A DNA stretch of 64,000 bases from Hermatobates lingyangjiaoensis. Taxonomy: Eukaryota > Arthropoda > Insecta > Hemiptera > Hermatobatidae. The notes under the pieces are model-generated. The model did not search any database. It was given only the letters and a program-made list of their open reading frames with translations, and was not told the origin of the DNA. The translations under genes were made by a program, and so were the position numbers. Shown one piece after another: positions 44,520 through 57,349 of this stretch. The DNA lies in NCBI GenBank assembly GCA_026182355.1, contig JAPFBL010000036.1:372001-436000 (forward strand). Reading direction: 5' to 3'. Each line of letters starts with the position of its first letter. The first letter of the stretch is position 1.

Positions 44520-47500
44520 TACAAATTTTTTTATTGTAGGTAATGTTTTCCATGTACCTCTTATTTTGGGAGAGTGTTTTTCTTTTGGATTACTAGTTGT
44601 ATTGTTTGTCTTTTTCGTATCTGTTATATTAATTATTGTCTCATTATTACAGATCTTAGTTGTTACTTAATTAATTCATTCATGTTAATTATTGGATTTG
44701 ACTCAACTATAGGAAGCTTTAGTTAATTGTCTTCTATATCTACAAACGTGATAATTATCTGAGAGAGGGATGAAATATGATCAGACCTAACAGTTACTGT
44801 GGGTTTTACATGCATTTTAAAATATAGTTTATCATCACTATTACCTACTGTTATACTTATGTAATTTATGTTGTAACATTTCTCTTAGTTATTTATATCC
44901 AAGTTTTCTTTTTTACTGCATACAATGTAAAACAGTTTTAATTAACTATTTATTTTGATTATTGGCGAAATGTATTATTATGAATGCATCATTGAGTTAC
45001 CCGATATAATAAATAACGCTAAATTCATTTTTCTATTTTTCAACATATTTATTGTACGAACTGTTTTAAAATATTTATTATAAAGTTTTGATTGTTCCAT
45101 ACCTTATTCTCAAATCGTCTCTACCCCTATGTATGTGATAATTAAATTAAAATAAATTTTATTTTAGCATAGTATTCAACGTTTTCCCACACAATTGTCA
45201 TTAATTTGTTTAAATGTCATTAATTTTTAAATGAGATTATAATTTTGAAGTTTCCATATTTATGCTAACTAATTTCTATTGATCATCATTATTCATTAAA
45301 TTAAATCATTTCCCAGATATTTATTAATTTCGTTTTGATAGCTTTTGATAGTTTTGATGATTAGTTCTTTGTCTTTACTTTTCCATATATGGTATCGGTT
45401 TTGATAATTTATTCGTCTTTTATCTTGATAATTGATTATCATTCTGTTGCCATTAGATTTGGTAATTTTTTACGATATTTGATTTGTAAGCTTCTACTCT
45501 ATATTTTTATAGTTATAGTTCCCATATTTTATGTAGTTATCATATCAGGAGGTATATTATTATTGTTCATTTTTATATTTACTTCAGATAAACGAAGTTT
45601 TACTGACATTGATAAAATGGGCTTAAAAGTATGAGCTTCCATATCTCTAGATTTTGCCGTATCTTTATTTCCGTAGTCAAGAATTTCTATATCTCATTAC
45701 TGAGTTATTTTCACATACTGTGTTTTAACCCTTAATATAGTAGGGTAATATACTAATTTGATAAAAAATTTAATAATGTTTAATAATTATTAAACCAGCT
45801 TCTTCAAACCAGTAAGGGATACACGGAGGTTAGGTTAAAGACCAAAAAATGACATTGAAAAAGATGGGAAAAATAATAAGAAATGTAACGCATTTCAAAA
45901 GAAAATATGGGTGTTGCAGAAATAACTATGCAGTATTTAATTCTACAATTTCTCCTGTAAAAATAATACATATGGAGATAAAATATAGAATAATTCATTC
46001 AAAACTCTAAGAATAATTCTAGATTATATTCCATTAATTCCATTAAATTACACTTCTTTTTATTAGCAATATAATTATCTCAAAATTTGTTAATAATAAT
46101 TGAAAAAAACTTCTCTTCTGAGTTTATATATTACGAAATTAGTACAGCAATATAAATGAAAGGGAAAAATACACTTACGGTCACTTATTTTCAGTTTTAA
46201 CTGCCTTCGAGAGAGCAAAGAGCACGATGCAACGACGGTTTTATGGAACTATGACTAATAATTGAAGTGATCCCAAGGTTTCTTTTAGTCAATTTTCTAT
46301 AAAAATTAACATCAATATTTATCTAAACAGCAGTGGAGCAATTTTTTAGGCAATATATATATATGGAAGTTTACTAGAGCTAATTTCTTAATAGTTGTGT
46401 TAGGGTTGAAAACAATATCCCATTCAGAAATGTCATACCAGAACTACTTAAGAGTCTAAGATATTTGAACAACACAGACATATTGAAATGCATTCTTTAG
46501 AGTTGTTTATATCCTTTTAAAGAGTAAATTGTATAAGAGAGAAAAATTGTGTTGAGCTGGAGACAAGACAGGGACATCTGGAGAATGCCATGAGCATTCT
46601 TCTTTGAACGCTTCATTCATTATTAATTCTCTCTAAAAATGCCACCGCCAAGAGTTCCTTGATTATTACAGGCTCTTTCATCAAGCATTCCATCTTTGGA
46701 GCTGGGATATTGAAAGGTCTTGACTCTTTGTTATTCAAATAATTTAAGATACAAACACATAAGATGCTACTCTATAAAATATTTCATTAGTATGTATTAC
46801 AATACAATACTAGGTATATTAGGGATATAGAAATTATAAAAGAAGTTTCCTATTATAAAGGAAATACTCACTGGATGAGGGCTAAAGCAGTGTTGCTGCG
46901 AAGGAGAAAAATAAAAAAAAACCAAGGAGCCGAGATAAAAAAAATAAAGCAGAATAAAGGTGAAGAGAACAAAAAAAAACAAAAAAATAAGAGAAATATA
47001 TAAAAAAAATTTAAATATTTTCTAAAAATTGTAAAAAATGTAAGATGATAAAATTAAATAATAATAAACTAGTAACATTTTTAGTTAAAAATAAAAACAT
47101 ATATAAAAAGAATAGTAATAAATAAATAAAATAACGGTTTAAATTCAACCCAGGTTTGGAGCGTGCCTCTAGGCACCAAATGTGAGCTTCCTCAGATGCT
47201 TTTAGAGTAACTTGTCTGTCATCACTGAGGGCTTGTTTAAGAATTTGGACTGTAACTATTGAAGCTGAGGTGGTGGGAATTAGCTGGCGACAGGGAGGCT
47301 GCTGCGTTTACTAACCGAAAGCCTTTGATTATTCATCCGAAGGTTCAGCATCTTAGATGTTAAAACAACGTATAAATCATCACATGGGGTGCATTTCAAG
47401 AGGTAAACACAGTCAGAGGAGATACAGGAAGAGTGATTCTGAATATGGTAATAAATAAGAATAAATAGAGACGTAAATGAAGACTCAGAATCAATAATGG

Positions 47501-47550
47501 GACATGTGAGACAACGTCCACAACGTTGTAGACCACCGTAGCTCTGGAGA
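44520..47550. other. No recognisable gene
   Basis: About 3 kb of AT-rich sequence. An 81-codon hydrophobic frame at 45389-45634 is AT-driven. CTGAGGAAGCTCACATTTGG on the minus strand near 47195 recalls a hammerhead first box but lacks GAAA. Confidence 0.4.
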
Positions 47551-47681
47551 TTCTTATATATATATATATATATATAAATGATAAAACCACAATATTAATG
47601 GGAAAAAAAGGCTAAGAACTTTTCCCATTTTATATGTTTGTTATCATTGATTGTTATTTCACGTGATTATGTGAAATCTTG

Positions 47682-47710
47682 TTATATATATATATATATA
47701 TATATATATA
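47682..47710. repeat. (TA)n run
   Basis: TA run to the left of inverted repeat P5; another lies at 47557-47575. Confidence 0.9.
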
Positions 47711-47748
47711 CTTTTTCGTTGGAAATACGATCCAAAACGGACAAATAT

Positions 47749-48013
47749 AGTTCAATATAGACAAAGAAACATAGAGAAATCAAAAGAACACACTTACAGT
47801 CTTAATTTTCGGTTTGAATCGTCTTCAGGAGAGATAAGAGAGGGAAACCAAGCGCACACTGGTTCAGAGACGTTTGGAGTCTCAGAGACCCAACCGTCTC
47901 CAACCAGTGCGCTTGGTTTCCCTCTCTTATCTCTCCTGAAGACGGTTCAAACCGAAAATTAAGACTGTAAGTGTGTTCTTTTGATTTCTCTATGTTTCTT
48001 TATCTATACTGAA

Positions 48014-48015
<2 letters not shown>
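47749..48015. repeat. Long inverted repeat P5 with paired hammerhead-like cores and donors
   Basis: Arms of about 128 bp (47749-47877 and 47889-48015) pair with few mismatches around a 11-bp spacer. On the plus strand of the right arm: CTGAAGA (47936-47942), GGTT/AACC stem, GAAA (47954-47957), nine bases, then GTAAGTG. On the minus strand of the left arm the same order occurs (complement of 47807-47828), with one stem mismatch. TA runs border both sides (47682-47710 and 48017-48069). Each arm is thus a complete PLE-type leader segment, back to back. Confidence 0.88.
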
Positions 48016-48058
<43 letters not shown>

Positions 48059-48070
48059 ATATATATATAC
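48016..48070. repeat. (TA)n run
   Basis: Long TA run with one TTA interruption at the right border of P5. Confidence 0.95.
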
Positions 48071-48093
48071 TTTGAAAACTTTGAGAAAAGTTC

Positions 48094-48137
48094 TAGTACT
48101 CACATTCAATTTTTAAATCCTTTTAACGGTCATCCTC
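48094..48137 (-). ncRNA. Decayed hammerhead-like core with splice donor
   Basis: Minus strand: CTGAGGA (complement of 48131-48137), a GACCG segment, no intact GAAA, then AAAATTGAATGTGAGTAC with a GTGAGT donor. It lies between TA runs, like the other members. Probably inactive. Confidence 0.35.
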
Positions 48138-48199
48138 AGAAAAGGTGGTTGAGCGGCGAAAAGACGAAGGCCAATTATATATATATATTATATATGTAT

Positions 48200-50215
48200 T
48201 AAAAATGTAATATTTTCAATTAATGAATTTCAATTAAATTCTTATGTTATTAAATATTCTTTTCCTTTGATTCACCATCAGTATATGTCTAATATATAGA
48301 TATTGCTACTGTACTATATCTGTACAAGAAGGATGATTGTGTGTATAACTTTGGTTAAGGTTTTAATGACCTGAATTATTTTTCCCAGTTTATACTACTC
48401 AGTTTAATTAAAACGTAATTTGGTGAATTCAATTTTTTTTTACTTTTTTAATAATAATTTTAAGTTTCATGACAATCTTTTGAAACTAAATTTTTTGTTA
48501 CTCTATATTATAATTATTAAGGAAAAACTTACAGATCACTAATGAATTTAAATCTTATCGATGATACATATGAAAAATAGAGTTCAATATTTCAAGGTAT
48601 AAGTGGCAATGTTCATTATTTTGAGGCATAACTAATTAATAAATATATTATCTTATATAGAATATGTAAACTTAAATCATTACATGCAACAGAAATGAGG
48701 AGAAAAATGTTTGATAAAACAGGATTGTTACAGTAGTTAATAAATATTAAAAAAAGGTAAACTAATTTTTGGGTGTGTTTCTCTGAAATGTAAATATTTT
48801 CTTGGCGATGTATATTCTTTAAGAAGAGTCTGTAAAGACATTGCGAGATTGCTAATGTCAGGTCTGGCGTAAGCTGGTCCCGGTGGACACATCTTGTTGG
48901 CCCTTACCGCATTTATCGATGTCCCAAACAACGCGCTGTCGTAAATCCCTTGGCACCCCTTTGCTAACCAGTTGCCTGGAATAGAACGTATTTTTCAGTA
49001 CGTCTCTTTCCAGTAAAACCGATAGCAGTGCTCCAACAAACAAATGCCCTCCCTTTTACAATCAATCACTCTCTGACCGTACAATTGTTTACCTGCGTTT
49101 TTTACTTGTCATAAAAAAGCTACCTCAAAGAAAAACAAATATATTTTTACGAAATAGATTATATCATATTTTTTTCTAAACAAATTATATAAAATACTAC
49201 CACTCTTTTACTCTTTTACCTCAGTTTTATTGAACTGAATGATATATTTTTTATTATTTTTGTTTCAGATTGTTGTATTGCTATAAGAAAAGAATAGTAT
49301 TCAAAAAGAAATTAAATTTTCTTTTTTAGAAGCATTTATATAGTTTTAAGTTCCTTGCGTTCAACATTTTCATTAAAACTTAGTATATGTGCATGTGTGA
49401 GTGAGAGAGAGTGTGAGAAAGAGGATATTGTATCGGTTAGTCAGCATTTGAGGCATGAATTTGATATCATGCTTACAAATCTCCACATAATGTAGTTGAG
49501 CTGTAGTACCGTTTTTAGAAATATTTTACAATCAGAAATAAAATATTTCCTCAGTTCATTATCTATTATTTTTTGTTTACAACTATTTTTTTCGACACTA
49601 CTAACTGCGAAATTGAAGTTTTTCAGTCATTATATAACTGATCGTATCGTTACCTAAACAGTAAAAAAGATAAAAGTTATCTAATAAAACAAATGAACAA
49701 TGTTTCATCAAAACTAGTGTAATTTTAATTCCTGATTGAATTTGTTATTTTGTGTAAACAATACTGGTTCTTCAGTTTGACATATAATGACCTTCTCAAC
49801 AAAAATCTGAACAGGTTTACACTCAACTTGTCTACAAGTAAATATCAATAGTAAACTCCTTGACAACGAATTAAATTTTGCTTTTATTTTAATGTGGCTA
49901 TAAATATTATTTATGGTGAACTATAATATTTATTATCAAACTGGAATAGCTATGCGGTAAGAAATAATGTCTAATAATACATTGGAACCTTTAATAATGT
50001 GATTTCAACTAAGCTGTCCATACTAACAATGTGCATATGCTTTCTAAATTTGTATCGTGGTTTATGTAACAGTGCTAGACTTACTGTAATCAATGAGTTA
50101 ATTATATTATCCTTTATAGGTTTGCTAATAAGCCTGTCTACAGTTGAGAAAAGACCACTACAGTTTCCCAACCATGTTTTAATCATTGTAGGCTAATAAG
50201 CTAATTAATGGTCTC
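48200..50215. other. No recognisable gene; family fragment at 49805
   Basis: AT-rich apart from a GC-richer patch at 48850-49060 with two overlapping minus-strand frames (64 and 61 codons), in which I recognise nothing. A GAGAGAGA patch lies at 49400-49425. Confidence 0.35.
49805..49870 (+). mobile_element. Palindromic-end repeat family, left-end fragment
   Basis: GGTTTACACTCAACTTGTCT, then ACAAGTAAATATCA, then CTCCTTGACAACGAATT. This is the left-end signature plus the CTCGT-GACAA block shared with 7060-7205 and 41095-41225. Confidence 0.5.
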
Positions 50216-50248
50216 CACATATCAAAATTTAATGGAATAGACAACGCG

Positions 50249-50275
50249 TTTCGAACACGTAGTGTTTTTCCTCAG
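50249..50275 (-). ncRNA. Hammerhead-like core, single copy related to P4
   Basis: Minus strand: CTGAGGA (complement of 50269-50275), AACAC pairing with GTGTT across a TAC loop, then GAAA (complement of 50249-50252) and CGCGTTGTC. The GAAACGCGTTG tip is the same as in inverted repeat P4. No paired arm is present. Confidence 0.55.
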
Positions 50276-50284
50276 GCATTAACT

Positions 50285-51690
50285 AAAAAATACAATCTCA
50301 TCAGAGAGTTATCTATAGTACAAAGTAAATATAGTACAAAATAAAATAAGGAATAGAGTACGAACCTAAGGGTGAGTTTCTGTGCTACAACTGACTGGGA
50401 ACAGGATGGAAGTGGGTGAGGGTATGGGGTGTACATCTGTTTCATATTGGTATATCTGTTATCATTCATGTTTTAATAAATTGACTACTTAATTTTGCTA
50501 GATAGACTATGTGCAAACCTGTAATTATTCTTACTATTGATATTATTGTTAAGTTGATTTACGATGAAATATTTTGTTCTATTTCAATAATGATGGAACT
50601 CATGGCTATCAAACGTTTGTTGTTAAGAATGTCTTTGCCATGAGAGATAATAAAGAAAAGAAAACCTAATTTTCCAGCAAATGTAAAAAAAAAATGGATC
50701 CCTCCTTCTTTAGTTTGCCGAATATATAGAGCACTTGAAATGAATAATGGAAGCTATCATGACCAACCTTAGTGCTTATTAGTATTGAAAGTTTTTGTTT
50801 GAATCGTGCAGCTTTTATAGCACTTGGAATACCATTTCCAATACCGAGCCCTAAAGCAACGGCAAAACATTTAATTGGCTGTGAGGGGAAAATGTTTGCT
50901 TCTTGGATAGAGTTGAGCGTGAAAAACTTTTCCTTTTATTTTTCCGATAGCTTCAAGCGGAGGGAGGTTAGCCATTACAGTCGATTATCTTTCAGGCAAC
51001 CTTTGGTAAAAAAAATTTCTGGAGGTATTAGGCTTTTTTCCTGCCAGTTTACGGTAAGAAACTTTTATTTTTCCTATAGTATCTTCAATCTCTGTATAAA
51101 TATCTTAATACATTAAAAAGAGAATAAAATGAAAGTTAAAGAGGATACCTTTTGAGTAATGCTTTTCCCCCCAAAACGTCAGTCACATGGTCAGGATGAA
51201 ATGGGAATTTTTTAGCCTCATTTCTCAGCATATCAGTAAACTTTTGCTGACAGCTATTCTACCAAAAAAAAATCATACCAGATAAAAACAATGGATTAAT
51301 AGGAAAACATGATTCATAACATTCTTTCACTACACAACTTATCTAGCTTACCAGATTCCACATTAAAGAAAAAAAAATTGTGTTCTTCTATAAAATTCAA
51401 TTTGTTAAGATTAAACTATCAAAAAAATATGTAACATAATTTACTCCAATATTTCAAAATTGTACAATTACACCAGATTGCTTTTTTGATGGTTATACTC
51501 ATTCATCTATAAATTAATAATTTTCCATATTTAGTATTACATATTTAGTATTACATAAAATTTTAGTTTGCAAACGGAACTAATTGAAATAAATATATGA
51601 AATTAAATAATGAAATGACTATATATGAAAATGTTTAAACAAATAAAATTTATAAAAGAAATATCTGATCAATAACTAAAAAAAAAATAT
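50285..51690. other. No recognisable gene
   Basis: The 114-codon frame at 50772-51116 (+) has mixed composition (several Pro, Ser, Arg and Lys codons) and no domain I know. It could be a decayed exon or chance. The rest is AT-rich. Confidence 0.3.
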
Positions 51691-51695
51691 GGAGT

Positions 51696-53510
51696 GGCCT
51701 ACACTCACCTTCACTATAAGTGAACATAGTATCAAACTTCATGGGTGTATAATATATAATTTTCCATTTAGGTTCAATATAAATGTCTAAATGGGAGATG
51801 TTTATTTGTTTTTCATTCCTGGAGGATGTACAGATATGTACATAGTGGATAGTCACTAATCCACTTATAAATACGAGTATCTATGCTTATCTTTGTATAT
51901 CACACCACTGATGCATATAATATAACTAGCATAACTAGAACAGTATTAACATTTTTGAAAAGTGAAAGTGTCGATTTCGTGTTACGAAATAATCTCTTAC
52001 AGGAAATCACGAATTTTGTTGCAATAGCCAGTAAATCTCTTTTATAGTTTTTCTAACTTCCTTGTACATTGAAGATTTAAGATAAAGTTTTCAATTGAAA
52101 TCTTGAAAATATTACTATTTTATCTACAAAAATGTCAGAAACGATAAGAAAAATGTCATGTAAGAAAAGACGTCAATTTAAAATCATTTTTAATTTAAGG
52201 TTAGGATAATTAAATTTATTATTTTTTAAAGAATATTTTCAATAGTGAAGTATATATTACAGTTTTGGTCTCTTATAAAATAATTATACTGTACATTTTA
52301 TGACATGCCAGTGTTTATTTAAAAAATAATTTTTTTCCGTTTGTCAAAAACATGTATACCAATTTACTCTGAGAGTGTGTAATCTTTTTCCTACGTACTG
52401 TACTCTATTGCTGCAAATATATATTGAAAAAAAAATTGTATTATTAAATAGCCAGTTTTGCATGCTCAAATCAAATCCAAAGCCGGCTTTTCAGTGTAAT
52501 TTAAAAAAATTTTAGCTAGAAGAGTGAATTTTTAAAAATAAAGGTTATGAACTATTAGACTAGAATAGTGAAAAAACTGGATATTTGTCAACAAACAGAA
52601 CTCCTCTTTTGAGGAAAGAGTCCTTTCCTCGCACTTCAATACTACCCAAAGATACAAAGATTCATAACACAAGAACCTCTAGATCTAATATTATTTTTGT
52701 TAAAGACAGCAACGTATAGGTTGATTAGATAATTTTGTGAGACAAATCCATCACAGTATGGAAAGCATCAGAAATTTTATCCTTGTTTGCTGTTGATTTT
52801 ATACATGAAAGAATTTTATTCTTTTCACATCTCATTTTAAGTCATTAAGTCATTTCAAATTTTTTCACTAAATCTCATAAATTTTCTTTTACTCGATTTA
52901 CACAAAAACTTTTAATATAAAAATGTAAAGAAATGTCTAAAAATAAATAATAAATAGGTAATAAACCTGACAAGTAAAACAGACGATCCGTTTTAAAACA
53001 TTCAGTTTTTATAGCTGTATTGCTCTTAGCTGTATTACGATTTCTTTTTGATCAATAAAGATTTATTTTTTATAAATCGTTGTTTTTTTTTTCATTTTTA
53101 TGGCAAACGTTCATTGTTTTCTAATGACCTATTTAGCGTCAAAAAAATATTTTCTGATAACATAAAATGTACTCTAACAACCGTTCGGTTAATGTACTAA
53201 AAAAAAATTATCTCAGCTTATTTTCCACGTAAAGTTCCTTTTTTAGGTATAATTAGATATTATCCGTCGAATGTTATGGCTTGTATTGCTCTCACAATCT
53301 TTTAATTGAATTATATGTCAAAATGTTGTCATTTTATTGAAAAACAGATTTTCTGTTGTTCTAAAAATCTGATGATATTTTTAATTTATTGCTTTTGTAG
53401 CTTCAAATATATTGCTAATATTTCAAGACTCTAGAGTTATTAGTTTAGGAAAAAAACATGTCTAATATCACATTTTTTGCAGAAAAGTACCTTTCTCATC
53501 CATAGTTATA
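51696..53510 (+). mobile_element. Palindromic-end repeat family, right-truncated copy
   Basis: Begins TGGAGTGGCCTACACTCACC then TTCACTATAAGTGAAC, followed by TTTCATTCCTGGAGGATGTA, a TAGCGTCAAAAAAATATTTTC block near 53135 and GCTCTCACAATCTTTTAATTG near 53290. It tracks 55098-56450 in order but stops before the CACC/CA tract and right end. No coding frame. Confidence 0.7.
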
Positions 53511-53514
53511 AAAT

Positions 53515-55090
53515 CTTTAAACTCTAAACTTTATCTATAAACTCTTAAAAGTTTACAATTATAGAGGTTTATCACTAAAATTCTAGAAAGACTTTAATAA
53601 GAATGTAAACAAACAAAATAGATAGTTCTACATTATTAATTTTCCAAAATTCGATTATTTCTTTAATGGTATGAATAAATTCTAAATTTATTAAAATTTT
53701 ATTAATTAAAATAACATTAATGCACCTAAATGTGAACCTACAAATTATAAAGTTTACTAACATGAATTAAATCATGAGGCCTTTCTAATATAGCCTAAAC
53801 AGGTTGTTTAGGAGTAAATATCATCTTATTGTTCAGAAATATTACATGGTTTGGTGAAAAACAAAAAGAAATCATGGGAAACTTCAGTCTAACGCATTAC
53901 AGTTCTGCTTTATTGTTACATAGTAAGGGAGTCAATGATCAGACGGAATAAACTCTTTCAGTACTCTGAAACTAAAACAAAAGTTGTATGAAATAAAATT
54001 TTTAATCAACTAAGTGTTTGCAGCTTTTATCTGAAGTCAATTGTTTTAAAATTATTTTATCTGTAAAACATTGCTATTCATATGCAATATATTACATTGG
54101 TTAAACAATTGTTGGTTTAGAGTTTAGACCTTAGTTAGAGCCATTAAGACATCCGAATAGAGCTCACAATACGTGATATCTATTTCGTTTATTAGTAGTG
54201 GATTCACAGAGTATAACCCTTGAAGTCATAACATTCAATTTTTTCTAGGCCACGAAAAGGTTTTTTCATACCAAACCGGGATTAACAGTAGAAAGATTAC
54301 GTCACTGCTTTAGGAATTGTTATTGACAAAAAAAAATAAATAAATAAAACAACCATTTATACCTTCATACCAGTTTGATAAATTGAGATAAGATTTAATA
54401 TATATTAAGTATATTTGTTGCTATCAGTTTAATATCTGAATCAATGTAGTCAAAACATTTGGAAGTTAATTCGTTCCTATTATAAGAGATCTGTTTTTCA
54501 AATGTTTCAGTGTGAAAGAACTATCAAACTTCTAAACACCTTCCTATTCATATTAAATGTGACTGAACAAAAAAAACCACTACGATATTAATCAAAATAG
54601 TGCTAGCAGAGTTTTACCGAATCGCAAAAAATGTGTTTCTTTTCAGATAAACTAACCCTAAATGCAATGATGATGACAGATTAGTGTTATCTCTGGAAGC
54701 TAACAGAATTTAAATACAGAATATAGTTATTATAGCCTTTTTTTATTTTTAAATATTAGTCGCCCTCTACTCTCTTTCTCTACGGCCCTCTCTCACTGAC
54801 TCCCTCTCATGGACTGCCACTGCAACCTAACCTAACCTATTATAAGTTTTTAATTTTGTGTCTCATGAATGTCGGTATTTAAACTTTTTTTTGTATTTTT
54901 TTTTAAAAAATTCGTAATAAAAATAATTTGATTACTATTACACGGTTTGAGTATTATTTGTACGTTTAACTTTTCATTCACACTCTTATTTCATAGAAAT
55001 ATTTTTAAGACTAGTAATAGTCTATTAAACGGTCAGGCTTTTAACTACTTGGTGATATTCTGTTTGAAATAGTTATGACTTCATTATTAA
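53515..55090. other. No gene; short (AACCT)n motif at 54825
   Basis: AT-rich. At about 54825-54840 there are three AACCT units, the arthropod telomere-type pentamer, within a C/T-rich patch. That is too short to indicate a telomere. Confidence 0.4.
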
Positions 55091-55097
55091 AAAATCT

Positions 55098-56596
55098 GGA
55101 GTGGCCTACACTCAACTTTACTATAAGTAACTTAATATCAAATTTCATGAGTGTGTAATATATAACGTCTCATTTAGTCATAATGTGAACATCTAAATGG
55201 GATATGATTATTAGCCTTTCATTCCTGAGGTAGTAGAGATAGTGATTGAAGGACATATCAATATATAAGCTTATTTTTGTATATCACAAAGCTGATGCAA
55301 ATAATTTTATTAGTATAACTACAGCAGTATAACATTTTTGAAAAACACATGTGAACATTTCTAGAAACGAAATATTCTCCTACAAGAGAACATGGCTTTT
55401 GTTCAAATAGCCAGTGGATTTCTTACATCGTTTACTTGACATCCTTCTACAATGAATATTAAAGTAAAATTTTCAAATTTAAAACAGGAAAATACCCTTA
55501 TTTTTTCTAAAAAACATCATAAACATCCAAGAAAAACTGTTGTTTTAAGATGATTTATAATTAAAGATGTACGATACTTACATTTATTAATCTCTAAACG
55601 AAAGATTTCAATTTTGAATTATCTTTTACATTTTTGGTTTTTTACAGAATTATTATACTTTGAATTTTACGGCTTCTTAGTATTGAATAAGATCATTTTC
55701 CTTCCCCTTTGTCAAATAACATATATACGAATTTTTTCTGAGTGTGTGTTATCATTTTCCTGCACAATATTATTCCTCTTACATCTCATATAAGTCAATA
55801 AACAATTAAAATTGTTCCCTTATAAATATCAATTTTATCTCAGTGGAATCGCTCAAAAAATTTCTAAGTCAATGTAAACAATGAAAAAAAATATAAAAAA
55901 TTCGACAAGTATAGCAGGTGATCTCTTAGTCTAAGATAAACAAACAGTTTTTATAGCGTTATTGCTCTTTCCCATAATTGAAATTTCATGATTTTTTTTG
56001 TGAACTGCTAATTTTTTGTTCAATTTTTGGTCAAATTTTTATTATTTTTTAATCAGCCGTTTAGCGTCAAAAAAACATTTTCTGAAAACAGAAATCGTAC
56101 TGTAACGCCCTATTAGCGAATGTAATTTTGAAAAAAGTTATCTCAATTCATTCTACACATAATGTTCTATTTATAGGCATAGTTTCATTCTTTTCCGTCA
56201 AACAGTATGGCTTGTATCGCTCTCACAAGGTTTGAGATTGAATTATAAGTCAAAATTTGTACATTTTATTGAAAAAAAAATATTTCCTGTTGTTTCAAAA
56301 TTCTGAATATATTTTTCGTTTGTTGCATTTGAAACCTCAAAGATAATGTCAAAATTTCAAAACTCTAGAGTTATCAGTTTAGGAGAAATAAATGTTAAAA
56401 AAAACGGTTTTTGGCAAAAAAAGTGACTTTCCCATCAAGCATAATTCTTCCCAAACAATAGAGATCTTTGTATTTATGGGTCCCATTTTTGTGTAAAATA
56501 TCAACTTGATCCATCAAATATTCTGGACCGTAGCGTGGTAACAAGCAATGCTAACACACTCACTCACCCCCCACCCACCCACCCACCCACCCACGA

Positions 56597-56643
<47 letters not shown>

Positions 56644-56757
56644 TCATCGTAAAAACTTCATAAAACGACTTCTGGGACCTCAAAACATGTAATTCCGTCA
56701 AAATTTCGAGATCGAATTTTTTCACGATCACTATACTTTACTTATAGTAAAGTAAAA
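55098..56757 (+). mobile_element. Palindromic-end repeat family, most complete copy
   Basis: Starts GGAGTGGCCTACACTCAAC, then ACTTTACTATAAGTAA (55115-55130), and ends TTACTTATAGTAAAGT (56738-56753), the reverse complement of that motif. It contains the TTTCATTCCTGAGGTAGTAG, TAGCGTCAAAAAAAC and GCTCTCACAAGGTTTGAG blocks, the CACC/CA tract, and GACCTCAAAACATGT before the right end. About 1.64 kb between end motifs. No coding frame, so non-autonomous. The core TTACTATAAGTAA is itself self-complementary, so true terminal inverted repeats are not proven. Confidence 0.75.
56566..56639. repeat. (CACC)n and (CA)n microsatellite inside the repeat copy
   Basis: CACC-type units to about 56595, then a CA run of about 20 units. 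This is the complement of the GTGGG/TG tract at 43175-43275. Confidence 0.95.
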
Positions 56758-56984
56758 ATGCATTTCTGTTACGAGTAAACCACCTATATGTGAATTCGAC
56801 GTTTATTGACTTAAACATTACCTTCCGCAGGTTTATTCCAATAAAATTTCTTATGAGATACTAAGCTCTCATTTGTGTGACAAGTACCTGAAAAGATACT
56901 AGAACACAAATGATTATTTCACTCTTTGAAGTAAATTTTTTATTTCTTACACAGGAACCTAGTGTTAGGATTGAGATTCCAACT

Positions 56985-57345
56985 AACCATACATTTCTCT
57001 TAGTCCACTGCATCACGTCTAAGCAGGCCTGTCACTTAACTAGGGGTAACTACTCTGGGTTCCGCGATGGTGGAGGACCGGCGGGGAGACGTTAGTGACC
57101 TCGGACAAGTGACCTGTTCACTGGTTAATCTGTCATGCCGGCGGCAGGTCAGACTGACAGCTCCCGCAAATAGACACACCCATGGTTGGGTCATTGGGTG
57201 TGGCCAATTGTTGTATTAGGTGATATAACCAATATAACAATTTTTAATATATATATTAATTTTTTGGTGGGGAGGCACGCAGTGGGAAGGGCCCCAAACC
57301 TTCCTTGGAACGGCCCAGCATCTAAGCTAATTAAGTGGCAGTGAC
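56985..57345. mobile_element. GC-richer block, probable retroposon fragment
   Basis: Two GC-rich parts (57020-57200 and 57260-57345) around a short AT segment contrast with the AT-rich surroundings. The open frame through its left end carries no known motif. Unclassified. Confidence 0.3.
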
Positions 57346-57349
57346 AAAT

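Noticed and set aside
45389..45634. 81-codon hydrophobic frame as a membrane protein
   Set aside because: AT-rich DNA yields Ile/Phe/Leu/Tyr-rich chance frames; no signal or family motif.
47165..47205. CTGAGGA on the minus strand as a hammerhead core
   Set aside because: No stem II and no GAAA follow.
47981..48202. Tyr/Ile-rich 73-codon frame
   Set aside because: It is a translation of TA repeats.
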